This document shows, piece by piece, positions 26,133-33,609 of a stretch of 64,000 bases of DNA. A program made the position numbers and the translations under genes. Under the pieces are notes generated by a model that worked only from the letters and a program-made list of their open reading frames with translations, did no database searches and was not told the DNA's origin. The stretch is from Sphingomonas endolithica (GTDB lineage: Bacteria; Pseudomonadota; Alphaproteobacteria; Sphingomonadales; Sphingomonadaceae). Where the stretch lies: contig NZ_CP103057.1 in assembly GCF_025231525.1 (NCBI RefSeq), forward strand, positions 2,063,001-2,127,000, written 5' to 3'. Numbering within the stretch: the first letter of the stretch is position 1; the number at the start of each line of letters is the position of its first letter.

Positions 26133-26913
26133 GCACGACACCCTAGCTCGCGATCATGCTCCACTCAGCCAGCGCGGCTGAGCGGCGTTCCTTGTAGGTC
26201 TGGCGGTCGACTAGGTGGCGTTCGAGGTTGAAGTGGTTGTGGACGTTGGCGTGCACGCTGGCGAACTTCTGTAGCGACTTCATCCGCCTGAACCTGAGCA
26301 TCGCCCGTTCCCGTCTTCGGAAGGACAGATGGCTGTTCTCGACCCGGTTGTTGGCCCAGCGTCCAACCTCCTGCTTCTCGGCGTTACCGAGCTCTTTCAT
26401 CGCTGCACGGTAGGAGCGCAGACCGTCAGTCGTGATCGCCTCGGGGCTGCCATGCCGCTTCAGCGCCTTCTTCATGAAGCGTAGCGCTGCCTCCTTGTCG
26501 CGGGTCCTGGTGATGTAGCTCTCGAGGATCTCACCTTCGTGGTCGACCGCTCGCCAGAGGTAGACCATCTCGCCATTCAGCTTCACGTACATCTCGTCCA
26601 GGTGCCAGCGCCAGTGACGAAAGCCGCGCATCCGCGAGAGGCGCTGCCGGCGGATGTCGCCTGCGAACATCGGGCCAAACCTGTTCCACCACATTCGCAC
26701 CGTTTCGTGGCAGATGTCGATACCGCGCTCGAACAGCAGGTCCTCGACGTTGCGCAGCGACAGTGGGAACCGCACGTACATCATGACCACCAGGCGGATC
26801 ACCTCGGGTGATGAATTGAAGTAGCGAAACGGGCTGGCGGGTTTGCGGGGGCGGGGCATGCCGACGCCTACCCCGCTCTGCCTAACGATCGGTGCATTTG
26901 GTCTGACAGTGCC
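26079..26913. mobile_element. IS6-family insertion sequence, copy A (complete)
   Basis: An 835-bp element with one transposase on the minus strand. The ends are imperfect inverted repeats: GGTGCTGTCAGTCTAATGCG on the left and, read inward from 26913, GGCACTGTCAGACCAAATGC on the right. The flanking eight bases (CTGTCGCT and CTTGAACC) do not match, so there is no target duplication; this fits IS6-type replicative transposition followed by deletion. Very similar copies lie at 53133-53764 (partial) and 53765-54602. Confidence 0.88.
26143..26859 (-). CDS. IS6-family transposase, copy A
   Basis: A 238-residue DDE transposase. The catalytic residues are D88 in WHLDEMYVK, D145 in TTDGLRSYRA and E174 in NRVENSHLS. 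The N-terminal helix-turn-helix (LSLRNVEDLLFERGIDICHETVRMWW) is typical of the family. The ATG at 26859 is chosen because the copy at 53829-54545 starts at the same residue; the longer open frame upstream is outside the conserved gene. It is intact and potentially active. Confidence 0.95.
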   Translation of the reverse strand: MPRPRKPASPFRYFNSSPEVIRLVVMMYVRFPLSLRNVEDLLFERGIDICHETVRMWWNRFGPMFAGDIRRQRLSRMRGFRHWRWHLDEMYVKLNGEMVYLWRAVDHEGEILESYITRTRDKEAALRFMKKALKRHGSPEAITTDGLRSYRAAMKELGNAEKQEVGRWANNRVENSHLSFRRRERAMLRFRRMKSLQKFASVHANVHNHFNLERHLVDRQTYKERRSAALAEWSMIAS

Positions 26914-27097
26914 CTTGAACCACATGGACGTTTCCAACCCTGACCGACTTTGGGCGTTGATGGGGCTGGTGGTCCTGCTCTCTATCTCGATGCACGGCCT
27001 GACGGTGACACCCATCATGCGACGGCTGGATAGGCTCCAAGGGCGGGATCCAGACGCCGATGACGATATCGCGGGCGAGCCAATCGCGGCACGGTGA
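26914..27097 (+). pseudogene. C-terminal remnant of a cation:proton antiporter (CPA1/NhaP-like)
   Basis: The peptide after the IS end reads LNHMDVSNPDRLWALMGLVVLLSISMHGLTVTPIMRRLDRL. It resembles the last transmembrane helix and tail of NhaP/CPA1-type Na+/H+ antiporters, which end with a segment like SI..HG.TVTP.MRRLDR. The rest of the gene is absent, and the IS right end lies directly at its start. The remnant probably survived an IS-mediated deletion. Any read-through from the IS would be an artefact. Confidence 0.6.
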
Positions 27098-27139
27098 GCG
27101 CGTTCGACCTTAAGCCGGGTAGCCTCTTCGGCGGAGAGG

Positions 27140-27225
27140 AAAACGGCTCGCCCGACAGCTGATTGCCGAACGAGCCGCCCCCTGTTCAGCAGCGCGGCAG
27201 GGGGGACGCATGCGCTGCTGACAGC
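27140..27225 (+). other. Interlocked inverted repeats (possible structured RNA or terminator)
   Basis: Three inverted repeats lie within 80 bases. GGCTCG at 27145-27150 pairs with CGAGCC at 27171-27176. CCCCCTG at 27178-27184 pairs with CAGGGGG at 27198-27204. CAGCAGCGC at 27187-27195 pairs with GCGCTGCTG at 27212-27220. The second and third interlock, so they exclude each other or form a pseudoknot. A short T stretch follows (GCGCTTTTGAGC). Whether this is transcribed is unknown. Confidence 0.4.
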
Positions 27226-27572
27226 GCTTTTGAGCATCATTCCTAGAGGACATCAACAGCCGGAGACCGCAGGTAGAGGTGCCACCGAGCAGGAAATTGC
27301 TAGAGCATAATGCTGGGCACGACCACCAAGGTCCTTTGCGCCTGCGGGAACACCGACGAGCCACCGTGGCGTGGAACGAAGGCCCCCCCTTCGCCACCCG
27401 CACTCGGTGTTACTTAAGGTGATTTGCCACGCGAAAGCGTCTGAAGGTGGTGCCGGCTGGCTTACGCGTCATATGGCGCCCTCCGGGTTGCCAAGGCATT
27501 CACTGGAGTAAAGCGATCAGCCGCTCAACGGTTTAACGTGGCACGCCCGACGATTTTCCACGATCTCAAATG

Positions 27573-27609
27573 GGTGCCCGGCTCCGGCGAAAAGCCGGGC
27601 ACCTTTTTT
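27573..27609 (+). terminator. Rho-independent terminator
   Basis: An 11-bp perfect stem, GGTGCCCGGCT (27573-27583) and AGCCGGGCACC (27593-27603), with a 9-base loop, is followed by six T residues (27604-27609) on the plus strand. On the minus strand the stem is not followed by a T run, so it acts mainly on plus-strand transcripts, although it sits just two bases from the Mn catalase stop. Confidence 0.8.
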
Positions 27610-27610
27610 G

Positions 27611-28558
27611 TTACATCTTGTCTGCGATCTTGGCCGCGTCGTTGACGTCCTTGGCTCCGCCCAGATCTTCGCCACTGATGAGCCCGGCGCCCGGTCCTGC
27701 GCCCAAATCAACACCGGTTTCTGGATCGCTGGATGGATCGGAAGCCGTACGCTTGGCGAGCTTTTCTGCAACTGCCGCATCCGACTTGCTAAGACCAACC
27801 GTGGCCGTTCCGTCGCCTTCGTCGATCGGCATCGTCTCTTCGAGATTGTCGATCCGCTCCCACTGCTCACCAGTGTTCCACGGTCCGTTCTCGTCTCCCT
27901 CGCCCTGCGACGTGTTGACATAGACGTTCGCATATTTCTCGATGCCTGGCAGCTTGCCGGCCGGAAAGTTGTTCTCGATCGCATACAGCGCCTTCTCGAA
28001 CGACTTCTGGTGGGCGACTTCGCGCGTCATCAGGAAGCCCAACGCCTCCTTGATGCCGGGATCGTCCGTAATGTTGATCAGCCGCTCGTAGACGATCTTG
28101 GCGCGCGATTCCGCGGCGATGTTGGAGCGCAGGTCGCACGTCGGATCACCGCGGCTATCGATGTATGCAGCCGTCCATGGCACACCAGACGAATTAGTCA
28201 GCGACGGACCGCCACCGTATAGTAGCGACTGGGTATGGCTATTACCGCCAGCCGTCATCGACAGGTACAGTTCTGCCTCGGTCATCGCCGCCTCTGCAAG
28301 CTGCGCCTTCGCGCCCTTGTTGAGCATGGCGACGATCGAACCGATCACCTCCAAATGGCTGAGCTCCTCGGTCGCGATGTCGAGCAGCAGGTCTTTCCGA
28401 CCGGCATCGGTTTCGCCCAACCCCTGCGTAAAATAGCGCATCGCTGCCGCCAATTCGCCATCGGCCCCACCGAACTGCTCCAGCATTAAGGATGCCAGTA
28501 CCGGATTGGGCTCGGATACTCGGACGGTATATTGCAACCGCTTATTGTGCATGAACAT
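27611..28558 (-). CDS. Manganese catalase family protein
   Basis: A 315-residue dimanganese catalase that detoxifies hydrogen peroxide. It begins MFMHNKRLQYTVRV, the standard start of this family. The four-helix bundle carries the ligand motifs EQFGGADGELAAAMRY, EELSHLEVIG and TREVAHQKSFEKAL. The C-terminal 80 residues are acidic and low-complexity (ETMPIDEGDGTATVG to DVNDAAKIADKM), as in many proteobacterial members. It is a single gene with a terminator-like hairpin directly downstream. It probably belongs to the general stress response, in keeping with the small stress-type proteins around it. Confidence 0.93.
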   Translation of the reverse strand: MFMHNKRLQYTVRVSEPNPVLASLMLEQFGGADGELAAAMRYFTQGLGETDAGRKDLLLDIATEELSHLEVIGSIVAMLNKGAKAQLAEAAMTEAELYLSMTAGGNSHTQSLLYGGGPSLTNSSGVPWTAAYIDSRGDPTCDLRSNIAAESRAKIVYERLINITDDPGIKEALGFLMTREVAHQKSFEKALYAIENNFPAGKLPGIEKYANVYVNTSQGEGDENGPWNTGEQWERIDNLEETMPIDEGDGTATVGLSKSDAAVAEKLAKRTASDPSSDPETGVDLGAGPGAGLISGEDLGGAKDVNDAAKIADKM

Positions 28559-28690
28559 ATTCAGGATCCTTCAGCCACAACGACTGCGTGTCGAGCGCAC
28601 TGCGGCCTTCATCGTTCCAATTGCGATTCAGTCGCGTTGGGATAGGCTAGCAGCGGCAGCGCAACTCCTTAGGCGCCAGCACGTCGTAGT

Positions 28691-28987
28691 TCACGTGTCG
28701 AGCCCGCGCCTCTCCACCTCAGCAACCAACGCATCCGACCAAGGATCACCGCCCTCTCCATCCACGGCGTGGTAATGCGCGACAAGATCGCGGTCGCTCA
28801 GCAGGATCGCGCGCATCCGGTCGCACTGACGCATGGCCTCGTCGGCGTCTGCGGTGCGCCCCTCGGCTCGCATGCCTTCCGCAAACGAACAGATTGTGTC
28901 GATGTACGGCAGTCCGTGCTCATCGAGCAGAGCACGGTCGACTTCGTATAGCTGTAAGGCTTTATCTTGCTCGCTGCTGTCCGCCAT
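28691..28987 (-). CDS. Small hypothetical protein, paralogue of 61093-61398
   Basis: A 98-residue protein of unknown family with a good ribosome binding site (GAGGAT). It shares an obvious common pattern with the protein at 61093-61398: RALLDEHG, FAEGMRAEGRTADADEAM, QCDRMRAILLSDRDLV and GDPWSDALVAEVERRGLDT. It has no signal peptide and is predicted to be helical. Two copies in one window suggest a lineage-specific family. Function unknown. Confidence 0.7.
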   Translation of the reverse strand: MADSSEQDKALQLYEVDRALLDEHGLPYIDTICSFAEGMRAEGRTADADEAMRQCDRMRAILLSDRDLVAHYHAVDGEGGDPWSDALVAEVERRGLDT

Positions 28988-29121
28988 GCCGATCCTCGTT
29001 TCTCGTTAAGTCTGGAAGCGGTATATACCTTTGCCAAAGACGATCGCCTGCTTACTTTAGCCGCGCGCCAGGGCTGATTATGGAACAGCCCCAGACGCCG
29101 CCCAGTAAACTCCCTATATGT

Positions 29122-29361
29122 TCAGGACAGACTGCTGGCGAAACGTCCGCGCGCATTGTTGAGCCGAGCTGCCAAGTTCTTCTTGCCGATCGCCTCCACC
29201 CGGTCAGCCAGACGGCAAAGGACCGCTTCGAGCGGACGGGATTGAGGACCTTTGTACTGTTCGGCGACAGCGGCCGACAGTAGCGCAAAGCCGTCCACCA
29301 AATCCCAAACCATTGCTGCCGTGTCTTCTTGGGTTCCTGCAGGGCCTTCCATGATCGGCAT
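29122..29361 (-). CDS. Small hypothetical protein, 79 aa
   Basis: A short helical protein (EDTAAMVWDLVDGFALLSAAVAEQY and VLCRLADRVEAIGKKNLAARL) with AGGAGATGAGCG ahead of the ATG. No family is recognised. It is a single gene between other small stress-type proteins and an IS remnant. Confidence 0.5.
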   Translation of the reverse strand: MPIMEGPAGTQEDTAAMVWDLVDGFALLSAAVAEQYKGPQSRPLEAVLCRLADRVEAIGKKNLAARLNNARGRFASSLS

Positions 29362-29474
29362 CGCTCATCTCCTGGTGCGGCGGGTTCGGCCCTGAGGTCA
29401 GCCTCATTGCGTCCATGCACAACGCTCCGATTACGAAGTCGATCAATCATTGCACGCGACCGACCGCCGCAGCA

Positions 29475-29656
29475 GGTACTGTCAGACTAACCGGAATTTG
29501 GTTCGTTTGAATGGCGACCGGTCGTAATCTCGATCCCGAGCCGGCGCGGCGGCGAGAACGAAGGCTGGCCTTCAAAGGAACAAAACTGCAGTGAGGCTGA
29601 TCAATTGCTGCTCTAACCAAATAGGAAATCAGTGGTGCATTTGGTCTGACAGAGCC
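29475..29656. mobile_element. MITE-like element with IS6-family ends
   Basis: A 182-bp segment bounded by inverted repeats that match the IS6-family ends: GGTACTGTCAGACTAACCGG on the left and, inward from 29656, GGCTCTGTCAGACCAAATGC on the right. It has no transposase. It abuts a transposase fragment at 29657. The inner sequence next to the right end (ACTGATTTCCTATTTGGTTAG, read on the minus strand) recurs near 43347-43368, so it is not unique to this place. Confidence 0.55.
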
Positions 29657-29891
29657 GTTCCACCACATCCGCACCGTTTCGTGGCAGATGTCGATCCCGC
29701 ACTCGAACAGCAGGTCCTCGACGTTGCGCAGCGACAGTGGGAATCGCACGTACATCATCACCACCAGGCGGATCACCTCGGGTGATGAGATGAAACGACG
29801 GAACGGACTCGGTGGAAGCGCCCTTGATTTTCGGCTCATCCACGCCCGCTAGCAGCGTCCGCTGCGGCTTCCACATTGGTCTGACAAAGCC
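29657..29891 (-). pseudogene. IS6-family transposase, N-terminal fragment
   Basis: The first 61 codons of a transposase (29839 down to 29657), from MSRKSRALPPSPFRRF through VRFPLSLRNVEDLLFECGIDICHETVRMWWN, then cut off by the MITE-like element. All catalytic residues are missing. The N-terminus differs from copies A and C (RFISS instead of YFNSS), so it derives from another IS of the same family. Its outer end (29891) carries the terminal repeat GGCTTTGTCAGACCAATG, only 11 bases beyond the 3' end of nagK. Confidence 0.8.
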
Positions 29892-29901
29892 CTTGATCCG
29901 C

Positions 29902-30807
29902 TCAAGCCGACTGCCCTGGAGACAGGGGCGCGGCCGAGGCGGTCGGAGCAGAGATGAAACCCGCGAGCCTGAGGGCGCCGTCCAGGGGATCGCCGAGCGG
30001 GCTGCTCAGGCGCTGCATTGTGCGGGCACGGAGCCACGAACTCATCCGCGGTGCCAGGCCGCCCACCAGCGTGCAGCGTGTCACGCCGCGTTCGAAGATC
30101 GTCTCGATAAAGCGTTCGATATGACCCGCAGCGTTTTCGACAATCGAGCGCGCGATGGGGTCGTTCGCCTCCGCGTATTCCATTACCAGCGGTGCGAAGG
30201 CGCCATAGTCACGCGGCGTCGCCTGGTCCATCCAGGCGATGGCGCGCGCGGTGTCGTGGCCGAAGCCCTCGGTAATCGCGGTGCTCAGCGGCGTCTTGCG
30301 CGTGCGGCCGTCGAGCGCACGCAGCGCATGGCGCATCGCGCTCAGGCCAAGCGCCGCGGCGCTACCTTCGTCGGAGATGGGAAAGCCGTAGCCACCGATG
30401 GTGAAGTCCTTGCCGTCGATCCGCAGCCTTGCCGCACTGCCCGTACCGATAATGAGGATCGCGCCGTCGCCACCAGCGTGCGCGCCCAGATTGGCGATCG
30501 TCGCGTCGCTGGCGAAGGCGACCGATGCAAAGCCGAACTCGAGCTCCGCCAGGGCCGTGTGCATACCCAGGCGGGTGATGCCGGCGATGCCCATCCCGGC
30601 GTGGATCGTGCCGCGCTGCGCGAGCGACAGACCGGCTTCGGCCAAGGCCTGGTCGGCGGTATCGAGGAGCGTCCTGTAAAGCGGTTCTATGCCGATCCGG
30701 GCGTTGGCCGGTCCCGAGCGTCCCTGCCCGATCACCACGCCCTGCGCGTCGACCAATCGGGCGCGGCAATTGCTGCCGCCGGCATCGATACCGAGAAAAT
30801 AGGTCAT
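29902..30807 (-). CDS. nagK: N-acetylglucosamine kinase (BadF/BadG-type ATPase)
   Basis: A 301-residue actin-fold sugar kinase of the BadF/BadG/BcrA/BcrD family. It has the phosphate-1 motif FLGIDAGGSNCRA, a second phosphate motif ILIIGTGSAARL, the GGYGFPISDEGSAAALG segment typical of GlcNAc and GlcN kinases, and a TLVGGLAPRM adenosine motif. It converts GlcNAc to GlcNAc-6-P for NagA. It is the last gene of the minus-strand operon and overlaps the D-lactate dehydrogenase gene by four bases (ATGA). An IS remnant begins right after its stop. Confidence 0.88.
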   Translation of the reverse strand: MTYFLGIDAGGSNCRARLVDAQGVVIGQGRSGPANARIGIEPLYRTLLDTADQALAEAGLSLAQRGTIHAGMGIAGITRLGMHTALAELEFGFASVAFASDATIANLGAHAGGDGAILIIGTGSAARLRIDGKDFTIGGYGFPISDEGSAAALGLSAMRHALRALDGRTRKTPLSTAITEGFGHDTARAIAWMDQATPRDYGAFAPLVMEYAEANDPIARSIVENAAGHIERFIETIFERGVTRCTLVGGLAPRMSSWLRARTMQRLSSPLGDPLDGALRLAGFISAPTASAAPLSPGQSA

Positions 30808-32540
30808 GGCGTGTCTCCGTTGACGGCCGTTGCACCCCAGTCCCGCGCTCGCACGGTCTGGCCGATGCCGGGGTTAAGTTGGTTGCGCGGGTCGATGCTG
30901 CGATAGAATCGCGCGAGTTCGGGTCGTGCGACGTACAGGTGACCGACGTTGTGCTCGGCCGGGTATTGCGCGCCGCGCGCATCGAACAGCGCCCACAATG
31001 CGTGTTCGAAGGCAAGCGGGTCCGAGCCCTTGCGCACGATATAGTCCTGGTGGAACACCTGACAGAAGAAGTGGCCGTAATAGAGCGCGTGGATCACCTC
31101 GCGCTCTCGTTCGGGGGGCAACTGCTCGGCCCATTCGCGCGTGTTGCGCGGCAGCGCGACGTCCAGCGCGACGATGTCCTCGACGCTGTCGGCGTGCACC
31201 GCGCGGTAGCGCACTGCGGCGCCTGCGGCCACGAAGCGGTGAAGGAATGCCTTGGCGGCTTCCGGCGCGGTGCATTCGAAGCGGTCGCCGGCATCGTCAC
31301 CGGGAAACACGCGCGCGAGCAGCGCCCGGACGGACGCGGCCTGGCCGGCACCCACCTTCAGGATCAGATGGTGCTCGAAGCGATCGCGATACCGGCGCAT
31401 GCGTGCGGGAAGAGGATCCGGGATGAAGCGGCTGGACCATTGCAGGAGGCGGTCGCTCAGGCCCTTGCCCGACCACTCGGTCGCCGCGTCGAACCATGCC
31501 TTGGCCGCGAGCAGCGCGGGCAGGCGATCCGTCCCGAGCCGCTCGATAGCAAAGAACGTGTCACGGCCGTAGCGGTCCGCCACGTCGAACGCAGTGCGGT
31601 GCATATATTCGCCCGCGATCGGCAGCGTGTCAAAATCGCGCAGCATCGTGCGGCGCAGCTCGGTCAGCCGGGCGGGCTCGTTCGTGCCGATGTAGAAGGT
31701 GCAGGTCTCGGCCTCGCGCGCGAACGTGTCGAGGCGCACCGCGAAGACGATCAGCTTGCCGGCACTGCCTGCACTCTCGAACAGGCAGCGCGGATCGGCG
31801 TTGAACCGCGCGGGCACCGCGCTGTCGATGTCGCGGACATGGTCGGCATAGTCGTGGTCGTGCGCGCGCCGATCACCGGCCGGATCGATGTCGGCTTCGG
31901 TGAAGGCGCCGCTGTCGAGTCGAGACAGCATGGCTTCGGGATCGTCGCCCAGCGCGATGCCGAGATGGTTCACTAGGCGGAGCGTGCCGTCGGCTCGCAC
32001 CTGTGCGAATAGGGCGAGCTCGGTATAGGCCGGGCCGCGGCGGATCAGCGAGCCGCCCGAATTGTTGCACACGCCGCCCACTACCGACGCGCCGAGGCAC
32101 GACGAGCCAATCACCGAATGCGGCTCGCGGTCATAGGGGCGCAGTGCGTGTTCGAGCCGGTGCAGCGTGGTGCCGGGCAGGCAGAGCACCTGCTGGCCGC
32201 CACGGATAACGCGAAGGCCGGCGAGCCGCGTGGTGCTGATGATGACGAGCCCGCCGGGATAATCCGCGCCGTCCGGCGTAGATCCGCCGGTGAGGCCGGT
32301 GTTCGAGGCCTGCACGATTATCGACACGTCCGCCGTGACGCACGCCTGCGCGACGCGCCACAGCTCGACCAGGCTGCCCGGCCGCACCACGGCGATCGCC
32401 GGCCCTTCGCCCGTCCGATAGCCCCTACAGAAGCGCGCGGTGCTGCGGGCCGAGGTGAGCACGTGCCGCCTGCCGACCGCCGCCCGTAGGGCCAGCAGCA
32501 GATGCGTTTCGCGCTCGAGTGTCGATCGGGCCGTCGTCAT
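30804..32540 (-). CDS. dld: Quinone-dependent D-lactate dehydrogenase
   Basis: A 578-residue FAD enzyme matching E. coli Dld in length and layout. The FAD-binding PCMH domain has VVRPGSLVELWRVAQ, IIVQASNTGLTGGSTPDG and SVIGSSCLGASVVGGVCNNSGGSLIRRGPAYTE. The C-terminal membrane-binding and catalytic part includes EHHLILKVG, HFFCQVFHQDYIVRKG and AEHNVGHLY. It oxidises D-lactate to pyruvate and passes electrons to the quinone pool at the cytoplasmic membrane. Its place between amino-sugar genes fits the D-lactate released by MurQ from MurNAc-6-P (murQ at 41596). It lies four bases after the GH84 gene. Confidence 0.92.
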   Translation of the reverse strand: MTTARSTLERETHLLLALRAAVGRRHVLTSARSTARFCRGYRTGEGPAIAVVRPGSLVELWRVAQACVTADVSIIVQASNTGLTGGSTPDGADYPGGLVIISTTRLAGLRVIRGGQQVLCLPGTTLHRLEHALRPYDREPHSVIGSSCLGASVVGGVCNNSGGSLIRRGPAYTELALFAQVRADGTLRLVNHLGIALGDDPEAMLSRLDSGAFTEADIDPAGDRRAHDHDYADHVRDIDSAVPARFNADPRCLFESAGSAGKLIVFAVRLDTFAREAETCTFYIGTNEPARLTELRRTMLRDFDTLPIAGEYMHRTAFDVADRYGRDTFFAIERLGTDRLPALLAAKAWFDAATEWSGKGLSDRLLQWSSRFIPDPLPARMRRYRDRFEHHLILKVGAGQAASVRALLARVFPGDDAGDRFECTAPEAAKAFLHRFVAAGAAVRYRAVHADSVEDIVALDVALPRNTREWAEQLPPEREREVIHALYYGHFFCQVFHQDYIVRKGSDPLAFEHALWALFDARGAQYPAEHNVGHLYVARPELARFYRSIDPRNQLNPGIGQTVRARDWGATAVNGDTP

Positions 32541-32544
32541 CGCG

Positions 32545-33609
32545 TTACTGCGTCTGAACCTCGTCGTCGGTCATCAAGTCGTCGCCGTCCAGCCAGTGCA
32601 GGATCTCGCGCGCGGCGGGGTGATCGATGCCGGCGTAGCGCGCGCGCAGCTGTTCGGTCCGAGCGCCCAGCCGTTCGAGCCCAACATCCTGAAACGCCGG
32701 AAGATCCTGCTGCAGCATGCGGGCGAACGAGGCGCCGAGCTGTTGTATCGCGGCCGCCGCAAAGGCCTGGCCATAGGCGTAATCGTCGGCCTGTGCGTAG
32801 GCCATCGGCAGCGTCAGCGCGGGGATGCAGCCGAGATGCGCCTGGATCGCCGGGTTGATGGCGTGGCCCGAGACATGATCGGCGATGCGCGCCGGCCGGC
32901 CGGTAAAGGCGCGCAGGTGCAGGAACCTCGACATGCGGGCGCCGTCGTTCACCGGGTAATTGTCCCACAGGCAGACCGGGCGGCCGAGTTCGTCCGCGAC
33001 CCGCGCGAGATGGGCGCCGCCGATCTCGCGCGAGCAGACTTCCTCGCCGGTCCAATAGACCTGCACCGCGGGATCGAGCCTGCGGCCGAGATCGTGGAGG
33101 TAGTCGCGCGCGCGATCGCCGAACACCAGGTCGAGCACCGGATCGTCGGAATAATAGGTGGGACAGGTATAGACGCGCGAGGCGCTGGTCAGACCGGCGC
33201 AGAAATCGACGACGTCGGCCTGCCGCTGCGCGAGATCCGGCATGTCGCCGCGCAGATCGTCGAACAGCACGGCGAGATCGTCCACGCCGATCGCATCGAG
33301 ATCGGCGACGCGCCGGCGCAGGTCGGCGCGGGTGGCGTCGTCGAACGGATGCGTCGATCCCACCGGGGTGATGGCCATGCCGAACCGCATGCCGGCCGCG
33401 CGACATTCGGCCGAGAGCCGGACGAGGGACTCGGTGCGATCGGCGTCATGGGTTAGGCGCCACTCGCGGCGCAGCGAGCGATCAGCCTTCGGACCGTAAT
33501 GGTAGAAAGCGTAGCCCGCCGTCGCGAGCGTGGCGACAACGTGGCTGCGCTCGGCCTCGCTCCAGATCCGGCCGAAGCGGCCTTCGATCAGGCCGAGTTC
33601 GGGCGTCAC
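32545..33609 (-). CDS. GH84-type beta-N-acetylglucosaminidase (NAGidase domain)
   Basis: A 354-residue protein of the GH84/NAGidase family. It starts with GLIEGRFGRIWSEAER, then YAFYHYGPKAD, the catalytic Asp pair in LAVLFDDLRG, VYTCPTYYSDD, VYWTGEEVCS and the substrate-binding CLWDNYPVNDG. There is no signal peptide, so it appears cytoplasmic. A GTG at 33609 overlaps the nagA stop (GTGA); the longer open frame upstream belongs to another frame. It probably removes GlcNAc from a disaccharide or muropeptide after uptake, a role that NagZ plays elsewhere; this role is inferred. Confidence 0.85.
   Translation of the reverse strand: MTPELGLIEGRFGRIWSEAERSHVVATLATAGYAFYHYGPKADRSLRREWRLTHDADRTESLVRLSAECRAAGMRFGMAITPVGSTHPFDDATRADLRRRVADLDAIGVDDLAVLFDDLRGDMPDLAQRQADVVDFCAGLTSASRVYTCPTYYSDDPVLDLVFGDRARDYLHDLGRRLDPAVQVYWTGEEVCSREIGGAHLARVADELGRPVCLWDNYPVNDGARMSRFLHLRAFTGRPARIADHVSGHAINPAIQAHLGCIPALTLPMAYAQADDYAYGQAFAAAAIQQLGASFARMLQQDLPAFQDVGLERLGARTEQLRARYAGIDHPAAREILHWLDGDDLMTDDEVQTQ

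Larger units (their letters stand above)
27098..27610. other. Non-coding region between the antiporter remnant and the Mn catalase gene
   Basis: About 510 bases without a convincing gene. It holds the interlocked hairpins near 27140-27225 and a strong intrinsic terminator at 27573-27609. The middle part (27230-27560) shows nothing recognisable. Confidence 0.5.

Noticed and set aside
26281..26860. Target duplications next to the IS6-family elements
   Set aside because: The eight-base flanks of copies A and C were compared and do not match, so no target site duplication is reported.
27500..27600. Short plus-strand frame with an HTH-like peptide (KRSAAQRFNVARPT)
   Set aside because: The frame has no start codon with a ribosome binding site, runs through the terminator hairpin and shows no longer similarity; it may be a decayed transposase piece but cannot be supported.
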